From Clostridia bacterium (GTDB lineage Bacteria; Bacillota_A; Clostridia; Christensenellales; Aristaeellaceae), in NCBI GenBank assembly GCA_017525805.1, contig JAFXSH010000113.1, positions 143,637-207,636 on the forward strand: a stretch of DNA of 64,000 bases, read 5' to 3'. How positions within the stretch are numbered: the stretch's first letter is position 1; each line of letters begins with the position of its first letter. The notes beneath the pieces were generated by a model. That model was not told the DNA's origin. It saw nothing but the letters and a program-made list of their open reading frames with translations, and did not search any database. Shown piece by piece: positions 44,111 through 53,180 of the stretch. A program made the translations under genes and the position numbers.

Positions 44111-45025
44111 ATGAACTTCCCCCGGGAACGCAAGGAAGACCTGCCGGTGGTGGCGATCTGCTATGATTTCGACAAAACCCTTTCCCCCTCCGATATGCAG
44201 GCCCAGGGCTACATTCAGTCCGTGGGCTTCGACGTGGAACAGTTCTGGGAAGAATCCGATGCTTTCGCTCTCTCCCACGATATGGACCAGAACCTGGCCT
44301 ACATGTATAAAATGGTGCGGGAGGCGGAGGGCCGCTTTGTGTTCAGCCGGTCCGCGCTGATGGATTACGGGGCCAGAGTGGCCCTGTTTCCGGGCGTGAA
44401 CGAATGGTTTGAGCGGCTGCGCGCTTTCGGGGAACAGCACGGCGTGATCGTGGAGCACTATATCATTTCCTCGGGCTTAAAGGAAATGATTGAGGGCACC
44501 GAACCGGCCAAAAACGGCGCGTTCAAAAAAATCTATGCCAGCTCCTTCTGCTACAACGACCGGGGCATTGCCATCTGGCCCGCCCAGGTAGTCAATTTCA
44601 CCAACAAGACCCAGTTCCTCTTCCGCATCGAAAAGGGCATCCTGGACGTGAACGACCCCGGCGTAAACGAATTCTTTCCCCCGGAGCAACTGCGGGTGCC
44701 CTTCCGGAACATGATCTATATCGGGGACAGCGATACGGACATTCCCTGCATGAAGCTGGTAAACACCTACGGCGGCTTCTCCGTGGGCGTGTACAACCCC
44801 GATAACGGCAGCCGGGAAAAGGTGTACCGGATGATGCGGGAAAACCGCATCCGGTATTTCGCGCCCGCGGATTACCGGGAAGGCTCCCGGCTGGACGGTC
44901 TGATCAAGGATATCGTCCTCTGCGCCGCAGCCAGGGAAAAGGTGGAAAACGCCCATGCTGAGGCGGCGCGGGAAATCAAAGCAGCCCAGAATGGAGAAAA
45001 CGAAAAACAGCCTTATGACGCCTGA
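44111..45025 (+). CDS. HAD-superfamily phosphatase, phosphoserine-phosphatase-like
   Basis: 304 residues. Motif I DFDKT gives nucleophile Asp19 and acid/base Asp21; motif II SSG (about residue 120); motif IV GDSDTD near 215. The cap between motifs I and II is helical. The substrate is not evident. AAAGGAGG ribosome site. Followed 21 bp later by a YdcF-like gene, so the two likely form an operon. Confidence 0.85.
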   Translation: MNFPRERKEDLPVVAICYDFDKTLSPSDMQAQGYIQSVGFDVEQFWEESDAFALSHDMDQNLAYMYKMVREAEGRFVFSRSALMDYGARVALFPGVNEWFERLRAFGEQHGVIVEHYIISSGLKEMIEGTEPAKNGAFKKIYASSFCYNDRGIAIWPAQVVNFTNKTQFLFRIEKGILDVNDPGVNEFFPPEQLRVPFRNMIYIGDSDTDIPCMKLVNTYGGFSVGVYNPDNGSREKVYRMMRENRIRYFAPADYREGSRLDGLIKDIVLCAAAREKVENAHAEAAREIKAAQNGENEKQPYDA

Positions 45026-45046
45026 ATTACCGAACGGAGGAAAACA

Positions 45047-45634
45047 ATGATGGAAAAAACGGACGCGATCATCGTCCTGGGCCACCGGCTGCTGCCGGGC
45101 AATCTGCCCTCGGAGGATCTGAAACGGCGCATCGATAAAGCGGTGGAGGTATGGCGGGAAACGGGCGCGCCCCTCATCATGCCCTGCGGCGGCTTGACCT
45201 ACGAACGCCAGCGCACGGAAGCGGAGGTCATGCGGGAGATGCTTATGGACCGGGGTGTGCCGGGGGACATCATTCGTCTGGAGGATCAGTCCCGCATCAC
45301 CTTAGAAAACATGCTGAACGCCTATGACCTGCTGGGGCCGGACAAGCGCGTGGCGGTGGTGAGCAGCGATTACCACATGGACATGGCCCTGAACGACTGC
45401 CGGGCCGTGGGCCTGAACGCATACGGCGTGGGCGCGGAAACACCGGATATTGCTTACCGGGACGCCATGCGCGCCGAGCTGAACGGCTTTGAAAAAAAGC
45501 TGGACGAACTGCGGGCCCAGGGCATGACCAACCGGCAGATCATCGATCAGTTCATGGAACGGGCGGCGGAAGCGCATAAAAAGGGCGTGAAGTTAGAGGA
45601 CGAATTGCACCAGCGAAGCAAAAAAAACATATAA
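45047..45634 (+). CDS. YdcF/DUF218-family protein
   Basis: 195 residues, single DUF218 domain: IIVLGHRL opening, GGLTYE, TLENMLNA and VVSSDYHM blocks in the right order. No membrane anchor, unlike the SanA/ElyC group. The family may bind nucleotides or lipid-linked sugars; no function is assigned. Two start ATGs in a row; GGAGG six bases upstream favours 45047. Confidence 0.85.
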   Translation: MMEKTDAIIVLGHRLLPGNLPSEDLKRRIDKAVEVWRETGAPLIMPCGGLTYERQRTEAEVMREMLMDRGVPGDIIRLEDQSRITLENMLNAYDLLGPDKRVAVVSSDYHMDMALNDCRAVGLNAYGVGAETPDIAYRDAMRAELNGFEKKLDELRAQGMTNRQIIDQFMERAAEAHKKGVKLEDELHQRSKKNI

Positions 45635-45646
45635 ACGGCAGCCTGA

Positions 45647-45682
45647 AAACAGCCCCGGCGCGGAAACCCCGGGGCTGTTTTT
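45647..45682 (+). terminator. Terminator after the HAD-YdcF operon
   Basis: AACAGCCCCGG (45648-45658) pairs with CCGGGGCTGTT (45669-45679), then TTT. Confidence 0.85.
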
Positions 45683-45690
45683 GTGCGAAG

Positions 45691-45716
45691 AAAAGGGGCG
45701 GTCCGAAGACCGCCCC
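45691..45716 (-). terminator. Terminator after the third importer's binding protein
   Basis: Minus strand GGGGCGGTC, TTCG tetraloop, GACCGCCCC (45716-45695), then TTTT. Back-to-back with the plus-strand terminator. Confidence 0.85.
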
Positions 45717-45742
45717 AAGGGTTCATTTGCGGGTTATGCGGA

Positions 45743-47359
45743 TTACAGGCCCAGAGTCTTGATCTGCTCGTTGATCAGATCCAGATATTCATCCACGCCC
45801 AGAGCGTTGAAGCCCGCCACGTATTCGTCCCAATCGGCGTCCACGTTCTTTTCGCCGGTGATGAACTTGGCGGCCCATTCACCCAGGTAGGTGTCGAAGT
45901 TGGTGGTCATGGCAGACACTTCGCTGGCGACTTCAGAATCGAACACGAAGGGAGCCCACACGGCGCCACCCAGCTTATCGGGGGTGTAGTTGATCAGTCC
46001 TTCAGCGGATTCCACAGATACCGGCCAGGTCTCGCCGCCCTTGAACAGCTCGTTGGTGGCGCAGGAGGGGTTGCCGCCGCCGGCCCAGGTGCACCAGGCG
46101 GACTGCACGGCTTCAAAGTTGCGGCCTTCGGGATCGTTGAGGATCTTGTCGGTCAGGGCATAGGTATCGGTGGCGGGATCATAGGTGTAGCTTTCGCCCT
46201 CTTCGCCCATGAAGTAGGCCACGATGCCTTCAACGGAATAGAAGTAGTCGATCCACTTGGCCAGGATCGGGCGGTATTCTTCGGGGCACTTGTAGGTGAT
46301 GCTGAAGCTGGAAGAAGAAATGGCGGGCATGGTGTAGGCGTTCCAGGCCTTTTCGCCGTTGAAGCCTTCCAGAGGCTCGGTCATGGGCACGGTCAGCGCT
46401 TCATACTTGGAGCCGGAAACGGGGCTGTTGTTCACGAAGATGTAGGTCAGGGCCTTGCCGCTCTGGCACTTTTCAATTTCGCCGGCGAAGTCGGACACGT
46501 TCTTGGCGAAGGTGTCGGGGTCGATCAGGCCTTCCTGGAACAGCTGGCCGTAGTAGCGGAGCAGTTCCTTGTAGCCGTCGGCGGTGTGCCAGAACCGGGC
46601 GGTGCCGTCTTCGTTCTGGTCAGCCCAGTAATTGTCGGATCCGCGGTTCATCACGCTGAAGGAACCGGTGAGGATGTATTCCAGTTCTTCCCATTCGGAC
46701 ATGGTGAGGGGCAGGGTAACGGTGCTGGGATCATTGTCATAGTCCCAATCCTTGATCTTGGCCAGGTAGTCATGGAATTCCTGCAGGGTGGCCGGGGGAT
46801 TTTCAAGGCCGGCGTAGTCCAGCACTTCGCGGTTGAAGAAGAAGCGGTCGCCCATACGGATGGCGTAACCGGTCAGGATATAGGGGCAGCCATAGATGCC
46901 GCCGTCAACCTGGGTAATGGCGGCGCGGGCGGTGGGATAGGCGTCCAGCCAATACTGGAAGTTGGGCATGATGTCGGCGTACTGATTCAGGTCCACCAGG
47001 ATGCCTTCGTCGCCGTATTGGGCCTGCTGAGTTGAACTGATGTTCATCTTGAACAGCACGTCCGGCATGGTTTCGGGTGCGCCGAACAGCAGGTTCAGCT
47101 TGGTAGCGCGGTCAGAAGCCGGCACGGGCGTGAAATCGATGTGCACGTTGGTCAGCTCTTCCAGCTGCTGCCAGAACCAAACGGTGGTCCAGTCCGCCGG
47201 CATAACGTCGGTGAACCTGTGAACCATGGAGATGTTGATCTTCTCATCCGTGAGGGGGAAGATGGACATGTCCTGGTTCGGGCCTTCCACAGCCAAGGCG
47301 GGGACGCACGTTGCCAGCATCACGACGGCCAGCAGCAGCGCAACGAGGGTTTTTTTCAT
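45743..47359 (-). CDS. Extracellular sugar-binding protein, LipO-like (third importer)
   Basis: 538 residues, long for a sugar-binding protein, as in the LipO/YtcQ group. Signal peptide 1-23 (LATCVPALAVE). Family motifs include FWQQLEELTNVHIDF and MPDVLFKMN. AAGGAGG ribosome site. It is last in an LplB-LplC-binding-protein order, after a 140-bp gap that holds repeat copy C. No lipobox seen. Confidence 0.88.
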   Translation of the reverse strand: MKKTLVALLLAVVMLATCVPALAVEGPNQDMSIFPLTDEKINISMVHRFTDVMPADWTTVWFWQQLEELTNVHIDFTPVPASDRATKLNLLFGAPETMPDVLFKMNISSTQQAQYGDEGILVDLNQYADIMPNFQYWLDAYPTARAAITQVDGGIYGCPYILTGYAIRMGDRFFFNREVLDYAGLENPPATLQEFHDYLAKIKDWDYDNDPSTVTLPLTMSEWEELEYILTGSFSVMNRGSDNYWADQNEDGTARFWHTADGYKELLRYYGQLFQEGLIDPDTFAKNVSDFAGEIEKCQSGKALTYIFVNNSPVSGSKYEALTVPMTEPLEGFNGEKAWNAYTMPAISSSSFSITYKCPEEYRPILAKWIDYFYSVEGIVAYFMGEEGESYTYDPATDTYALTDKILNDPEGRNFEAVQSAWCTWAGGGNPSCATNELFKGGETWPVSVESAEGLINYTPDKLGGAVWAPFVFDSEVASEVSAMTTNFDTYLGEWAAKFITGEKNVDADWDEYVAGFNALGVDEYLDLINEQIKTLGL

Positions 47360-47412
47360 GGGGTTACCTCCTTCATATTTTTAGCCCTTCCGGGCAAAGG
47401 ATCAGAATAAAG

Positions 47413-47495
47413 AGTGTGGAGAGTGGAGTTTTATCTTGTTTTCAATGCGATCGGGCATCGGAAACATATTGAACGAAACAAACAGCTCTTTCTTG
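47413..47495 (+). repeat. Interspersed element, copy C, left end with decayed right end
   Basis: AGTGTGGAGAGTGGAGTTTT matches the left end of copies A and B. The right part keeps only GAACGAA..AAAC..AGCTC, similar to copy B, without a readable inverted terminus. It lies in the operon between LplC-like and binding-protein genes. Confidence 0.5.
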
Positions 47496-47499
47496 TCTT

Positions 47500-48426
47500 T
47501 TATCCTTTTACAGACCCGATCATGACGCCCTTAACGAAGTAGCGCTGAATGAACGGGTAAATCACCAGCATGGGGATGGAAGCCAGCACGCAGATGGCGT
47601 ACTTGATGGTTTCGGCGCGCATGGCGCGGCGGGCCATATCGGAGGAGTCGCCGCCGTCCACGGCGGACAGGTCGGCATTGACCAGGATCTGGCGCAGGAA
47701 CAGCTGCAGGGGCCATTTGTTCTTATCGGACAGGTAAATCAAGGCGGTAAAGTAGCTGTTCCAAATGCCCACGCCGTAGTACAGGCCGATGACGCAGATG
47801 ACGGGGATGGACAGGGGAAGGATGATGGAAACCAGCGTCCTGAACGGCGAGCAGCCGTCGATTTCCGCCGCCTCCTGCAATTCAAAGGGAATGGACGACA
47901 TGAAGAACGTTCGCATGATGATCATGTTATACGTTGATACGCCGCCTACAAAGATGACCGCCCACCAGCTGTTGCCCATGCCAAGCGTCCTGGTCACCAG
48001 CAGGTAAGTGGGGATCAGGCCGCCGCCGAAGAACATGGGAATGGTGCAGTACATCATGATGCCGTTGCGGCCCCACAGATCGCGGCGGGACAGGGGATAA
48101 GCGCACAGGATGGTCAAAAACAGGTAGATCGCCGTGCCGATGATCAGCAGCAGGAAGGAGTTTTTATAGCCCAGCATCAAGTCGCCGTTCTTGAAGCACT
48201 CGGCGTAGTTTTCCAGCGTCACGTCGGCGGGCAGGAAGATCACCCTGCCGCCGATAACGGCTTTTGCGTCCGAGAAAGAAGCGATCACAACGAAGTACAG
48301 GGGATAAATGATGGTGAAGGTCAGCAGCGCCAGCAGGATGATCACGACCGTTTCAAACACGATATCGCTTTTGGACTGGCGGGAATGGCGCCTGTGCTTG
48401 GCCATCTGTTTTGCTTCCTGAGACAT
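47500..48426 (-). CDS. Carbohydrate ABC permease, LplC-like (third importer)
   Basis: 308 residues, six helices, EAA loop QEAAEIDGCSPFRTLVSIILP. Start at ATG 48426 with AAAGGAGG; basic N-terminus KHRRHSRQSK. Follows the LplB-like permease by 17 bp. Confidence 0.9.
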   Translation of the reverse strand: MSQEAKQMAKHRRHSRQSKSDIVFETVVIILLALLTFTIIYPLYFVVIASFSDAKAVIGGRVIFLPADVTLENYAECFKNGDLMLGYKNSFLLLIIGTAIYLFLTILCAYPLSRRDLWGRNGIMMYCTIPMFFGGGLIPTYLLVTRTLGMGNSWWAVIFVGGVSTYNMIIMRTFFMSSIPFELQEAAEIDGCSPFRTLVSIILPLSIPVICVIGLYYGVGIWNSYFTALIYLSDKNKWPLQLFLRQILVNADLSAVDGGDSSDMARRAMRAETIKYAICVLASIPMLVIYPFIQRYFVKGVMIGSVKG

Positions 48427-48443
48427 TCGCTTCTCCTCCTTTC

Positions 48444-49409
48444 TTACCACAGCTGCACGTCGCTGACCTTGCGGGCGATGCTGTTCACGATGATCAGCAT
48501 GGCGCAGTTGACCAGCGAGTTAAACAGGCCGATGGCGGTGGACATCTCAAACTGGTTGGAGGACAGCAGGGAAATGCGGTACACATAGGTGGAAATAACG
48601 TCGGACACGGCCATGTTCAGGTTGTTCTGCATGAGGTATACCTTTTCAAAGCCGACGGACAGGATATAGCCGGAGTTGAGGATCAGCATGATCACGACGG
48701 TGGGCATGATGCAGGGCAGGTTGATGTACCACATGCACTGGTAGCGGTTCGCGCCGTCGATGTAGGCGCTTTCATGCAGCTGCGGGTCCACGCCCGCCAG
48801 GGCGGCGATATAGATGATGGAATCCCAGCCCATGTTCTGCCAGATGCCGGAACCCACGTACAGCCCGCGGAACAGGGAGGGCACCTGCATCCAGTTATCC
48901 GCCGTACCCCCCAATGCCTCAATGAGCTTATTGACGATGCCGTAATAACGGTTGGTGAAGCAGGTGAGCATACCAACCAGCACCACGGTGGACAGGAAAT
49001 GGGGTATATAGGTGATGTTCTGCACGAACTTCTGGAAGAACTTATTGCGCACCTCGTTGAGCAGCAGGGCCAACAGGATCGGCAGCGGGAAGCCAAGGAT
49101 CAGGGACATGAAGCTCAGAATGAAGGTGTTGCCGATGGTTCTGGCGAAGTACGGAGAATTATAGTACTTCATGAACCACTTGTACCAGGGATCGGCCCAG
49201 GGACTGGCATAAATGCCCAACAGCGCCTTGTATTTCTTAAAGCCTAAGATCACGCCGGGCATGGGCATATAGCAGAAGATAAAATACCAAGCCAGCGGCA
49301 GGATGAGCATCACATAGAACTGCCAGTTCTTGTTGATGCGCCGCTGGCGGATCCAATGCATGAAGCCCTTATTGCGGTTTGGTGCCAATGCCGTTCTCTG
49401 TTCACTCAT
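48444..49409 (-). CDS. Carbohydrate ABC permease, LplB-like (third importer)
   Basis: 321 residues, six helices, EAA loop HESAYIDGANRYQCMWYINLP. The MPMPGVILGFKKYK block after helix 1 is typical of LplB-type partners. First gene of the operon with a leader of about 130 nt. The ribosome site (GGAGATGG) is weak. Confidence 0.9.
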   Translation of the reverse strand: MSEQRTALAPNRNKGFMHWIRQRRINKNWQFYVMLILPLAWYFIFCYMPMPGVILGFKKYKALLGIYASPWADPWYKWFMKYYNSPYFARTIGNTFILSFMSLILGFPLPILLALLLNEVRNKFFQKFVQNITYIPHFLSTVVLVGMLTCFTNRYYGIVNKLIEALGGTADNWMQVPSLFRGLYVGSGIWQNMGWDSIIYIAALAGVDPQLHESAYIDGANRYQCMWYINLPCIMPTVVIMLILNSGYILSVGFEKVYLMQNNLNMAVSDVISTYVYRISLLSSNQFEMSTAIGLFNSLVNCAMLIIVNSIARKVSDVQLW

Positions 49410-49545
49410 GTCGGAACCATCTCCATCCTCAGAATCACCGTGTCAAGCATCAGCGCAAAAAAACTTAGCCCTCTTAAATAAAAGGAAATATTTGGGGGTA
49501 CATAAAAAATTTCAAACGAAAAATCCTTTTTTCTCTTTCGCGTGT

Positions 49546-49574
49546 ATTATATCAGAAAACAAAACAGAATGCAA
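49546..49574 (-). promoter_or_regulatory. Predicted sigma-A promoter of the third importer
   Basis: Minus strand TTGCAT (49574-49569), 17 bp, TATAAT (49551-49546). Confidence 0.8.
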
Positions 49575-49673
49575 CCCCGTTTTGACAATTTGGTCTGTTC
49601 CGAACCGTTTTTTTCATTTTTCTTTTCCCGCGGTGCGCTCCGCGCCAATCAGCCACGGATCATAAGAAAGCTA

Positions 49674-49702
49674 TCGACATTTCCGGCGATCCGGTATATA
49701 AT
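49674..49702 (+). promoter_or_regulatory. Predicted promoter of the isomerase/glycosidase operon
   Basis: TCGACA (49674-49679), 17 bp, TATAAT (49697-49702). This places the isomerase start at ATG 49754, not at upstream in-frame codons. Confidence 0.7.
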
Positions 49703-49753
49703 ATGAACAAAGCAAACAATATCGGCAAAATATCAAACCTTGAGGTGAAAAAC

Positions 49754-50581
49754 ATGAACACAGGCATCATCATCCGTCACTGCTGCGGCGAAGCAATGCG
49801 CAAGGGCTTCGCGGACGCGGCGAACCAGGGCTTCCGCCACTGCCAGCTGGTCAGCTGGGACCCCCAATACTGGACGAAAGATAACGCGGAGGAAGTAAAA
49901 GCGTTCACGAAGGAATACGGGATCGAAATCACCGCCTTCTGGTGCGGCTGGGAAGGGCCCCGCTTCTGGAACTTTACCGAAGGCCCGGAGACCCTGGGCA
50001 TCGTGCCCGTAGCGTACCGCGCCATGCGCGTGCAGAACCTGCTGGACGGCGCGGCCTACGCCCGCCTGCTGGGCGTCCGGGACGTGGTCACCCACATGGG
50101 CTTCATTCCCGAAAACATGACCGATCCCTCCTGGCCCGGTACAGTGGCCGCAATCAAAGCCGTGGCGCGGGACTTCAAGCGTTACGGCCAAAATCTGCTG
50201 TTTGAAACCGGCCAGGAAACGCCGGTGGTGCTGTTGCGGGTGATCGAAGCGGTGGACACCGGCAATCTGTTCGTGAATCTTGACCCCGCCAACCTGATCC
50301 TGTACGGCAAAGCCAATCCCGTGGACGCTTTGGATGTGATCGGCGATTACGTGCGCGGCGTGCACGCCAAGGACGGCTTCTACCCCACCAACGGCCGGGA
50401 GCTGGGCGAAGAAGTGAAGGTGGGCGCGGGAAAGGTGAATTTTCCCCTGTTCCTGCGCGCGCTGAAAGCCCACGGCTACGACGGCAGCCTGACCATCGAA
50501 CGGGAGATCGAAGGCGAAGAACAGATCCGGGATATCCTGGAAACCCAGCAATACCTGAACGACTTGATCCGTCAGCTATAA
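49754..50581 (+). CDS. Sugar phosphate isomerase/epimerase-like TIM barrel
   Basis: 275 residues, xylose-isomerase-like AP endonuclease 2 fold. Metal-binding residues expected on strands are visible: VVTHMGF, LLFETGQE, FVNLDPANL, GVHAKD and the final TIEREIEGEE. Acts on a keto- or aldo-sugar (or sugar acid); substrate not deducible. GAGGTG ribosome site. Cytosolic. Divergent from the third importer, so it may process what that importer delivers. Confidence 0.85.
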   Translation: MNTGIIIRHCCGEAMRKGFADAANQGFRHCQLVSWDPQYWTKDNAEEVKAFTKEYGIEITAFWCGWEGPRFWNFTEGPETLGIVPVAYRAMRVQNLLDGAAYARLLGVRDVVTHMGFIPENMTDPSWPGTVAAIKAVARDFKRYGQNLLFETGQETPVVLLRVIEAVDTGNLFVNLDPANLILYGKANPVDALDVIGDYVRGVHAKDGFYPTNGRELGEEVKVGAGKVNFPLFLRALKAHGYDGSLTIEREIEGEEQIRDILETQQYLNDLIRQL

Positions 50582-50599
50582 AAATGGAGGCGGGGCAGC

Positions 50600-52972
50600 A
50601 TGAACCTGCATATCACGGAGGAAAACAGCCGCCGGGGAAGCTATACCAGGGGCGATTTGGCCGGTGATATCCTGCTGGGCCAATACGCCTACGCGGACGT
50701 CAGCGCGGTGATCGCTCCCTTCCTGGTCATGGCCAAGGACGCCTGGGCCGATACCGCCCGGGAAAAGGGCTGGATCACCCAGGACCAGGCCGCCGCGTAC
50801 ACGGAAAGTCTCGATCAGCTTTTATCCCGCTTCGTCAAGGATATGGAAACGCCCTATGAGGCGATCTATGACGCTGTGTGCGATCTGCGGCGGGAAACGT
50901 TCGGCACGGAAACACTGGACAGGATTTTCCTGAACAGGGCTAAGGAGCCGGACGCCTGTCCCCCGCCCATGGATATCGACCAGGAGGAAGCGGGCCGGAA
51001 CCTGCTGCGCTCCTGCCGCCACGCGCTCTTTGTGCTGCATGACCCGGCCATGGCTTCCTGGATGCGGGCGGACTTAGCCTTTGCCCAGGATCAGGGCGCG
51101 GCGGTGCACATTGCCTGCGGCAGCCCGGACAATTCCGCCTTTCCCAGCGCCGGCGTGATGCATGCCCTGACCGGCCTTATTCCGGACACAGTCCTGAAAA
51201 AAGGGACGGGCCTGGATGAAGCCGAAGGGGACGCTGACCTGGCCGATGCCATCCAAAAGGGCGGTGCGTGCCTGTTCTGGTACGGCGATACGGGCCTCAC
51301 CGCCTGCCGGAACCCGCGGGTTCCCGCCATGGTTCAATGCGTGCCCCGTTCCCTGGTGGGCAAAGCGCTGGCGGGGCAGTTTTCGGAAACGGGGCGCTGC
51401 GCCATCCTTGTGCCCGCACATTTTGACATCCTGCCCTTCGTTCCCCTGGTGCGGCCCACCCTGGCTTCTTTCCGGCAGTTTTCCCATCTCAGCAGGCAGT
51501 ACGGCGAAAAGGTATACCACATGCCGGCGGAAGAACTGTACCGGCGCTTTCCCGAAACCTTCTTTTCAATCTATGAAGAATACCAGCCCGGCATGCCTCC
51601 GGGCGTGACGTGGCCTCTGGATATGCCTCCGGCGGAGGATTGGAACGCCGGTTTCTGGACCGCCCGGGAACAGGCTATCGACGCGTATTTAGACGGCATT
51701 CCCGGCGTACGCCGCCTGAACGGATGGTTCAGCCTGGATACCCTGGAAAAAGGATCCGTGCCCTGGAGCGCCCAAGGAGAAGCAAAAGGCATCCTGGTGC
51801 ACGGCCTCAAGATCGATCAGGCGGCAGGGGCGGACGTGATCATGACGGAGGGGCAAAGCATTTCCCCCCGCACGCTGCTCCGCCATACAGCCGACGTCCC
51901 GGCCCTGCAGGTGTTTACCAATTACCTGTTTTTCATGACCTCCCGGCTGGTCGCCCTGCACAACCGGCTGCGGGCCAACCGGCCCCGGGAGCAGATGTTT
52001 TTCCCGGGCGGTCATATGGACTATATGCTGTATGCTGATCAGGGCCGTCGGGTGGAAACCTTTCCTTTGTACAAAAAAGCCTGCATGGGCATGACGGAGG
52101 ACAGCCGGTTCGTGTTCTTCCATTTCCGGCTTCGGGGTGGCGTTTGGACCTTAAACGGCCAAAGCGTCCGCTGGACGGAACAGGACGTGGACCCCGCTGT
52201 GCCCGGCGCCGTGGCGGTGTATACGCCCTACCTGTCCTGCCCGGACCAGGGGGCTTCCCGCTTTGAATATACCAAAGCCGTGGGAGCAGGCCGGGTCAAT
52301 TTCGTGATCCACCAAAATGAACTGATCTGCGCCCGGAAGGGGGACGTGCTGCTGCCGGGCACAGGGGTGGTGCTGTCGCTGGAAAAGGAAACGGGCCGGG
52401 CTTTCGCGCTGCGCTGCGGCCTGACCCCGGCGGAGGATGGTTACTTTACCTGGGAGGAAAAGCCCCGGCTGGACCTGCGTTTGGAGCATCCCGCCGACGT
52501 GGCGCCGGACATTTGGGACCGCATGCAATGGGCCTATGGAGGCGGCCTGACCCTGGCGGAAAACGGCCAGTGCGTATTCAGCAGGGACGGGGACGCCGCA
52601 GCGGCCCTGGCCTTGGAGGGCTGGGTCTCTCCCCTCTCCAGCCAGACTCAGGAAAGCGATATCGCCGCCCTGGCCCGGCATCCGCGAACAGCCATCGGGC
52701 TGACGCAGGCAGGACAATTGTTCCTGCTGGTATTCTCCGGCCGGTCCAGTATTTCGGCGGGAGCGGACTATATCGAAATGTGCGAAATCGCCCGGAAGCT
52801 GGTGCCGGACCTCAAAGACATGATCAACGTGGACGGCGGCGCTTCCTCCGTGCTGGGCTTGGGCGTTGGACGGCGGTTCATCGAATACAGCCGCCCATCC
52901 TCTTCCTTCGAAAGCCTGGCGGGCATGGTCCGGCCTATCAATTCCGTGTTCCGCGTCATTTTGAAGCAATAA
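50600..52972 (+). CDS. Large protein with C-terminal phosphodiester glycosidase (NAGPA) domain
   Basis: 790 residues, no signal peptide. The C-terminal 150 residues have HPRTAIGLTQAGQLFLLV, GADYIEMCEIARKL and NVDGGASSVLGL, which match the NAGPA/DUF2233 phosphodiester glycosidase domain. The first 600 residues are not recognised; they are alpha/beta with FPGGHMDYMLYADQGR near 470. The NAGPA domain removes a phosphate-linked sugar from its partner. GGAGG ribosome site. Follows the isomerase by 18 bp. Confidence 0.75.
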   Translation: MNLHITEENSRRGSYTRGDLAGDILLGQYAYADVSAVIAPFLVMAKDAWADTAREKGWITQDQAAAYTESLDQLLSRFVKDMETPYEAIYDAVCDLRRETFGTETLDRIFLNRAKEPDACPPPMDIDQEEAGRNLLRSCRHALFVLHDPAMASWMRADLAFAQDQGAAVHIACGSPDNSAFPSAGVMHALTGLIPDTVLKKGTGLDEAEGDADLADAIQKGGACLFWYGDTGLTACRNPRVPAMVQCVPRSLVGKALAGQFSETGRCAILVPAHFDILPFVPLVRPTLASFRQFSHLSRQYGEKVYHMPAEELYRRFPETFFSIYEEYQPGMPPGVTWPLDMPPAEDWNAGFWTAREQAIDAYLDGIPGVRRLNGWFSLDTLEKGSVPWSAQGEAKGILVHGLKIDQAAGADVIMTEGQSISPRTLLRHTADVPALQVFTNYLFFMTSRLVALHNRLRANRPREQMFFPGGHMDYMLYADQGRRVETFPLYKKACMGMTEDSRFVFFHFRLRGGVWTLNGQSVRWTEQDVDPAVPGAVAVYTPYLSCPDQGASRFEYTKAVGAGRVNFVIHQNELICARKGDVLLPGTGVVLSLEKETGRAFALRCGLTPAEDGYFTWEEKPRLDLRLEHPADVAPDIWDRMQWAYGGGLTLAENGQCVFSRDGDAAAALALEGWVSPLSSQTQESDIAALARHPRTAIGLTQAGQLFLLVFSGRSSISAGADYIEMCEIARKLVPDLKDMINVDGGASSVLGLGVGRRFIEYSRPSSSFESLAGMVRPINSVFRVILKQ

Positions 52973-53005
52973 AAAAAGAAAGCAATCGCGTCAGGAGGGA
53001 TCATT

Positions 53006-53158
53006 ATGAGCGAAATCAAAAAGCAGCAGAAGGAGCAGGACTGGGGCGACAGTCTGCCGGAGCCCGAGGATGAAACCCAGATCGACGATGGGAAAGCGGC
53101 CTACCGGGACGGCAGCGCCATCAATGAATGCTGGGCCCATGAAAAAGACAACGTATGA
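53006..53158 (+). CDS. Small acidic protein of 50 residues
   Basis: Ribosome site CAGGAGGG 7 bases upstream of ATG. Highly charged (MSEIKKQQKEQDWGDSLPEP ... ECWAHEKDNV), no membrane segment. Between the NAGPA gene (33 bp) and the secreted protein gene (22 bp) with the same orientation. No family recognised; reality rests on the ribosome site and tight spacing. Confidence 0.5.
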   Translation: MSEIKKQQKEQDWGDSLPEPEDETQIDDGKAAYRDGSAINECWAHEKDNV

Positions 53159-53180
53159 CCGGAAAAAGGAGGAATCCACC

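Larger units (their letters stand above)
49410..49753. other. Divergent control region of the third importer and the isomerase operon
   Basis: 344 bp without a gene. It has two outward promoters (minus, 49546-49574; plus, 49674-49702), an A/T-rich leader on the minus side and about 100 bp between the promoters, where regulator sites would fit; no clear palindrome was found. Confidence 0.6.
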
